Shown: positions 59,061-62,490 of the stretch, piece after piece
Numbering within the stretch: position 1 is the stretch's first letter
Layout: every line of letters begins with the position of its first letter
Origin: Gemmatimonadota bacterium
GTDB lineage: Bacteria > Gemmatimonadota > Gemmatimonadetes > Longimicrobiales > Gaopeijiaceae
Direction: 5' to 3'
DNA: 62,490 nt
NCBI GenBank assembly: GCA_029863645.1
Contig: JAOTVA010000010.1
Coordinates: forward strand, 1 to 62,490
Notes under the pieces: model-generated
What the model was told of the DNA's origin: nothing
Databases searched by the model: none
What the model saw: the letters and a program-made list of their open reading frames with translations, nothing else
Position numbers and translations under genes: made by a program

Positions 59061-61675
59061 GGATCGACCGAATTCAGGTCGGCGCTTTTGGTCGCCTTCG
59101 TGACTTCGACACCGGACCGACCGCGCTCGACAGGTTGGTGGTGGTCTTGGGGCCCAACGAGGCTGGCAAGTCGACGCTGTTCTCGTTTCTGACCACCGCG
59201 CTGTACGGATTCCAGCCAGCCACGCGCGAGCGCAATCCACACGTGCCATGGGGTGCGGACGAAGCGTCGGGTTCGATCAGGGTCCACCTGGACGCAGAGC
59301 GCTGCGCGGAGGTGGAGCGCACGCTTCGCTCCCAGCCCGCTGGGCGCCTCAAAATGGACGGCCAAACGACGGACCTGAGAAACCAGCCTGTGCCCTGGGT
59401 CGGTCACGTACCACGGAGAGTGTTTCGACAGGTCTTCGCGGTCACCCTAGGTGAGTTGGCTGGCCTCGACGGCGAAACCTGGGCGCGTATCCAGGACAAG
59501 GTCATCGGATCCATGGGTGCCGCGGACCTAGGCTCGGCCCGCGCCGCCGCTGAGGCCCTGGAGCGTGAGGCGGGGGAGATCTGGCGACCGAATCGCCGCG
59601 GCAACCAGCGCCTGCGCGCGCTGCAGAGAGATGCCCGGACCCTCCGGGGTCGGAGGACCGCCGCGCAGGAGCGTGATGCCCAAGTCCGCCGGCTTGTCGA
59701 CGAGCGGGACGGGCAGCGTGCGGAGCTTGCTGACGTCAGAGAACGGCGCCACTTGGATCGCGCCGAGGTCGAGCGGGCGCAGTCGCTCCTGCCTGTCGCG
59801 CGACAGCTCGCGCGCATCGTGAGGCTTCGCGATGAGGGTGGTGCGCGGGAGACTCTGTGCGGCCTCCCGCCCGATCCACCGGGCAGGTACGCGGAGATCC
59901 TCGAACTGCTCCGCGTCACCGACGAGCGTCGTCAGGCGGCAGAGCACGAAATGGTCGGCCACGAGGCGACGATCGCTCGGGCCGCCTCTGTCCCTCGCGA
60001 TCTCGTCGACAAACGCGAAGAGATCTTGAGACTCATCGCGAGGGCGGCGGGCTGTGCGCCCGACCGGATCCGGGCCGTCGAGCTCGAGGGCGAAGTCGAG
60101 GCCGTCGAAGCCCGCATGGACGCGGCGGCTGCCCACGTGCTCCGGGCTTCCTGGCGTGACCTCCCGGCGGGCGCATTGACCACACTGCCGATCGAGCTGC
60201 TGAGGACGAGGATCACGCCGGCCCCACCCGCGCCGGCAGCCGAGAGGGGTTCCGGGGCTCCGAAGGCCGCCACCTGGTCGATTCTTGCGGCGGGTGTCGC
60301 CTTGCTGATGTGGGGGCTGATGGCCAGCCAACTGATCGCGACCGCGATCGGGGGGGGCGCGATCGCCGCAGCCGTGACCTGGTTCCTCGCGCTGCGGGCG
60401 AGCGCCCGCAGCCGTGCAGCGGCCGGCGGCCGACAGAGCACGCACCAGGACGTACGTGCCCTGCTCTTGGGTGTCCCGGTGAGTGAAGAACACTTGGCAC
60501 GACCCAGCGAGTCCCTCGCGACGGAGCTGGAGCGCCTTCGCGAGCTGGCGCGTGCCCGGAGTGAACTCGCCCGCGCCTTGGCGGCGGCGGGCGAGCGCGT
60601 GGTGCGCGTCGATGCCGAAGCACGCGCCCTTGCCCGGGCCCTGGATCGGGACGACAAGCCAGATGCGGAAGCCATCGCGCGCGATCTCGATCGCCTCATG
60701 CGGGAGAGTGAGCGACTCCAGGACGCAAAGGCCGGCGCCGAGCACAACCTCGAACGGCTCCGTCGAGAGCGGGACGCATCGGCTCGTAGCGTGGCGATCC
60801 TTCGGGCCGAGGTCTCCACGCTCGAGGATGCGGCGACGACGATTGGGTTGGCAGACGTCGAGATGGGCCTCGAAGAGGCCCACGCCCGGATCCGGGCCCA
60901 CGCCCGTGCCGACCAGCTGGAAGAGGAACTCGACCAAGTCCATCCGAACCTGGCGGAGCTCCGCTCCGAGATCGCACGGTTGGACGAAGCGGGACACACC
61001 TGGTCGGTCGATGAAGAAGCCCTGGCGCGCGCCCGCGCCCGTATCGAAGCCCACGACGAGCGGATCGAGGGACTACTTACGCGCGGCGAGGCATTGGAGG
61101 GGGAGGCGACTCGTCTCCGCGACGAGGAGACAGTCGACGCTGTGGACAGCGAGATCACGAGCCTCCGTGAGGAGGAAGCGCGCCTCATGCGCGCACGGGA
61201 CCGGAAGTGGGTACTCGCCCGAGTCCTTCGTGAGGCCGACCGCCGTTTTCGCGAAGAGCACCAGCCGGACCTCGTCCGACGCGCGAGCTCATACCTGTCG
61301 CATCTGACCGGCGGCCGCTACGAGCGCTTGATCATCGACGAAACGGACGGCGACCACTTGTTTCACTTGGTCGGTCCGACGCTGCCCGCGCCGGTCCCAC
61401 TCGCGCCCCCCGTTTCGACCGGCACGCTCGAGCAAGCGTACCTGAGCCTGCGACTCGCCATCGTCGATCACTTGGACCAGGGCGGCGAGAAGCTACCGCT
61501 CTTCGTCGACGAGATCTTCGTGAACTGGGACGGCAACCGACGAGCGCGCGGACTCGAGGTGTTGGCAGGCATTGCGAGCACGAGGCAGGTCTTCGTGTTC
61601 ACCTGTCACCCGGAGGTGGCGAGCGAGCTGGGGCAACGCGGAGGGCGTGTCCTCGAGTTGGATCGAGTGGAGTGA
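59057..61675 (+). CDS. AAA ATPase of the Rad50/SbcC class (YhaN-like)
   Basis: An 872-residue ATPase. Walker A is GPNEAGKST near residue 36; the Walker B region is LPLFVDEIFVNWD near the C-terminus, with SxGTLEQAYLSLRLAIVDHL before it as signature. Between lie two long coiled coils (rich in Arg, Glu and Ala), interrupted near residues 395-440 by two hydrophobic segments (ILAAGVALLMWGLMASQL, IGGGAIAAAVTWFLAL). Those are typical of YhaN and would tether the complex to the membrane, unlike SbcC, which has a zinc hook there. Coupled to YhaO upstream by ATGA and to the hydrolase downstream by GTGA. Confidence 0.88.
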   Translation: MRIDRIQVGAFGRLRDFDTGPTALDRLVVVLGPNEAGKSTLFSFLTTALYGFQPATRERNPHVPWGADEASGSIRVHLDAERCAEVERTLRSQPAGRLKMDGQTTDLRNQPVPWVGHVPRRVFRQVFAVTLGELAGLDGETWARIQDKVIGSMGAADLGSARAAAEALEREAGEIWRPNRRGNQRLRALQRDARTLRGRRTAAQERDAQVRRLVDERDGQRAELADVRERRHLDRAEVERAQSLLPVARQLARIVRLRDEGGARETLCGLPPDPPGRYAEILELLRVTDERRQAAEHEMVGHEATIARAASVPRDLVDKREEILRLIARAAGCAPDRIRAVELEGEVEAVEARMDAAAAHVLRASWRDLPAGALTTLPIELLRTRITPAPPAPAAERGSGAPKAATWSILAAGVALLMWGLMASQLIATAIGGGAIAAAVTWFLALRASARSRAAAGGRQSTHQDVRALLLGVPVSEEHLARPSESLATELERLRELARARSELARALAAAGERVVRVDAEARALARALDRDDKPDAEAIARDLDRLMRESERLQDAKAGAEHNLERLRRERDASARSVAILRAEVSTLEDAATTIGLADVEMGLEEAHARIRAHARADQLEEELDQVHPNLAELRSEIARLDEAGHTWSVDEEALARARARIEAHDERIEGLLTRGEALEGEATRLRDEETVDAVDSEITSLREEEARLMRARDRKWVLARVLREADRRFREEHQPDLVRRASSYLSHLTGGRYERLIIDETDGDHLFHLVGPTLPAPVPLAPPVSTGTLEQAYLSLRLAIVDHLDQGGEKLPLFVDEIFVNWDGNRRARGLEVLAGIASTRQVFVFTCHPEVASELGQRGGRVLELDRVE

Positions 61676-62490
61676 CCGGAGAACTACGGCTTCACATCGA
61701 GCGCCTCGGTCAGGACCCTGCTCCGGGCGTCGCAACGTACCTACTCATCCATGGCTACGGGGCCTCGGGTTTCACGTGGAGGCATTGGGCGCTCCAGTTA
61801 GCGCAGCGCGGGCACGTCGTGCAGGTCGACATGAAAGGGTTTGGCCAGTCGCCGAAGCCCGACGACGGCCGCTACGCGCCCTCCGACCATGCCGAGCTCG
61901 TGCACAAGCTGGTGGATACCCTCGGCCTCCAGAGCCTCACGGTGATCGGCCACTCGCTCGGCGGAGGAGTCGCTCTCCTGACGGCCCTGAGGCTCATGGA
62001 TGCGGGAGCGTCCTGCTTGGAGCGACTGGTCATCGTCGGTGGCGCAGCATACGAGCAGCGGCTGCCGCCCTTCGTGGGACTCGCTGAGCGGCCGCGGCTC
62101 GGATCCTTTCTGTTCAGATTGGTCGGCGCTGAGCGGGTCGTCGCGAGAGTATTGCGGTCCATCGTCCATGACCCGAGCGGGGTGAGTCCGGATCAAGTCC
62201 TGGGCTACGCCGGCCCTCTGCGTTCGCCCGAGGCGATACGGGCGCTCATCGACACGGCGCGACAGATCGTACCCGCCGACCTGCACATGACGACCGGCCG
62301 CTATAAAGAGATTGACGTGCCCACGCTCCTGCTGTGGGGTCGAGGCGACCGGGTCGTGCCCCTTGCCGTCGGCGAGCGCCTGGCCCGCGCCATGCCCAAC
62401 GCGCGCCTTCATGTGATGGAGTCGTGCGGCCACTTGCCCGCGGAAGAGCGTCCCGATGAGTCGTTCGCCGTGGTCGCGCGCTTCTTAGAC
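61672..62490 (+). CDS. Alpha/beta hydrolase, truncated by the window end
   Basis: The open frame runs 273 codons to the last base without a stop, so the C-terminus is missing, although all catalytic parts are visible. HGYGASGFTWRHW is the oxyanion-loop region, GHSLGGG holds the nucleophile Ser, GRGDRVVPL holds the acid Asp and SCGHLPAEE holds the His. It looks like a small lipase/esterase or epoxide-hydrolase-like enzyme. GTG 61672 overlaps the YhaN-like stop codon as GTGA, which indicates coupling to the nuclease/ATPase pair; a functional link is not obvious. Confidence 0.88.
   Translation, partial: MTGELRLHIERLGQDPAPGVATYLLIHGYGASGFTWRHWALQLAQRGHVVQVDMKGFGQSPKPDDGRYAPSDHAELVHKLVDTLGLQSLTVIGHSLGGGVALLTALRLMDAGASCLERLVIVGGAAYEQRLPPFVGLAERPRLGSFLFRLVGAERVVARVLRSIVHDPSGVSPDQVLGYAGPLRSPEAIRALIDTARQIVPADLHMTTGRYKEIDVPTLLLWGRGDRVVPLAVGERLARAMPNARLHVMESCGHLPAEERPDESFAVVARFLD

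Overview
The window (62,490 bases, high GC, no rRNA, tRNA, CRISPR array or insertion sequence that I can recognise) reads as ordinary chromosome of a free-living, respiring, didermic bacterium. Envelope traits are heavy: many signal peptides ending in A-Q, Tat signals, lipoproteins, a beta-barrel protein, a quinoprotein and an exported multihaem cytochrome. Together with an ECF sigma operon, a CehA-like PHP protein, NAD-GDH of the 180-kDa type and an ATP/ADP-translocase-like protein fused to HEAT repeats, this style fits Gemmatimonadota or a neighbouring phylum. That placement is inference from gene style, not from a marker gene.

Layout. 20-2416: 31-haem exported cytochrome made of 76-residue trihaem repeats. 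2484-4723: aldo/keto reductase, lipocalin-like protein, MORN-type protein. 4858-8365: sulfate activation (fused ATP sulfurylase/APS kinase) with a SLC13-type transporter. 8376-13009: PQQ quinoprotein with an N-terminal cytochrome, a thioredoxin-like/propeller protein and an exported SDR, all on the minus strand. 13252-17108: glutamine synthetase, a two-tier palindrome, a four-helix membrane protein, a modular anchored protein and a small membrane protein. 17095-19940 (minus): DUF2914 protein, small zinc-ribbon protein, and an operon of two tiny Tat-exported Asp-rich peptides, a JmjC-like cupin and a small secreted protein. 20051-21854: lipoprotein and beta-barrel protein. 21878-23318 (minus): ECF sigma, putative anti-sigma factor, Spy-like protein.

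23391-32387 is a long minus-strand run: ATP/ADP translocase-like HEAT/cNMP protein, response regulator, soluble histidine kinase, an exported PI3/4K-like kinase, an exported calcineurin-like phosphatase, and an exported PHP-type metallohydrolase. An exported kinase and phosphatase pair beside a nucleotide-exchanger-like gene is, with the Asp-rich peptide/cupin operon, the best candidate here for an undescribed system.

32623-36722: Tat-exported xanthine-dehydrogenase-family enzyme (2Fe-2S, Moco and FAD subunits, the last with extra Cys for a 4Fe-4S cluster). 36840-42905: secreted glucanase-like-fold protein, strong bidirectional terminator, DUF4139 protein, exported amidase with a CHRD-like tail, metallophosphoesterase, glycine-rich membrane protein. 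43005-45231: SPFH/GYF protein and zinc-ribbon partner. 45251-49907 (minus): two-subunit 2-oxoacid:ferredoxin oxidoreductase with its GltD-like iron-sulfur flavoprotein. 50065-57704 (minus): NAD-glutamate dehydrogenase directly coupled to four minor-pilin-like genes, closed by a terminator. 57810-62490: SbcCD-like YhaO/YhaN pair and an alpha/beta hydrolase that runs off the window end.

Many adjacent genes overlap by exactly four bases (ATGA, GTGA, TTGA), so translational coupling was used to fix several non-ATG starts.
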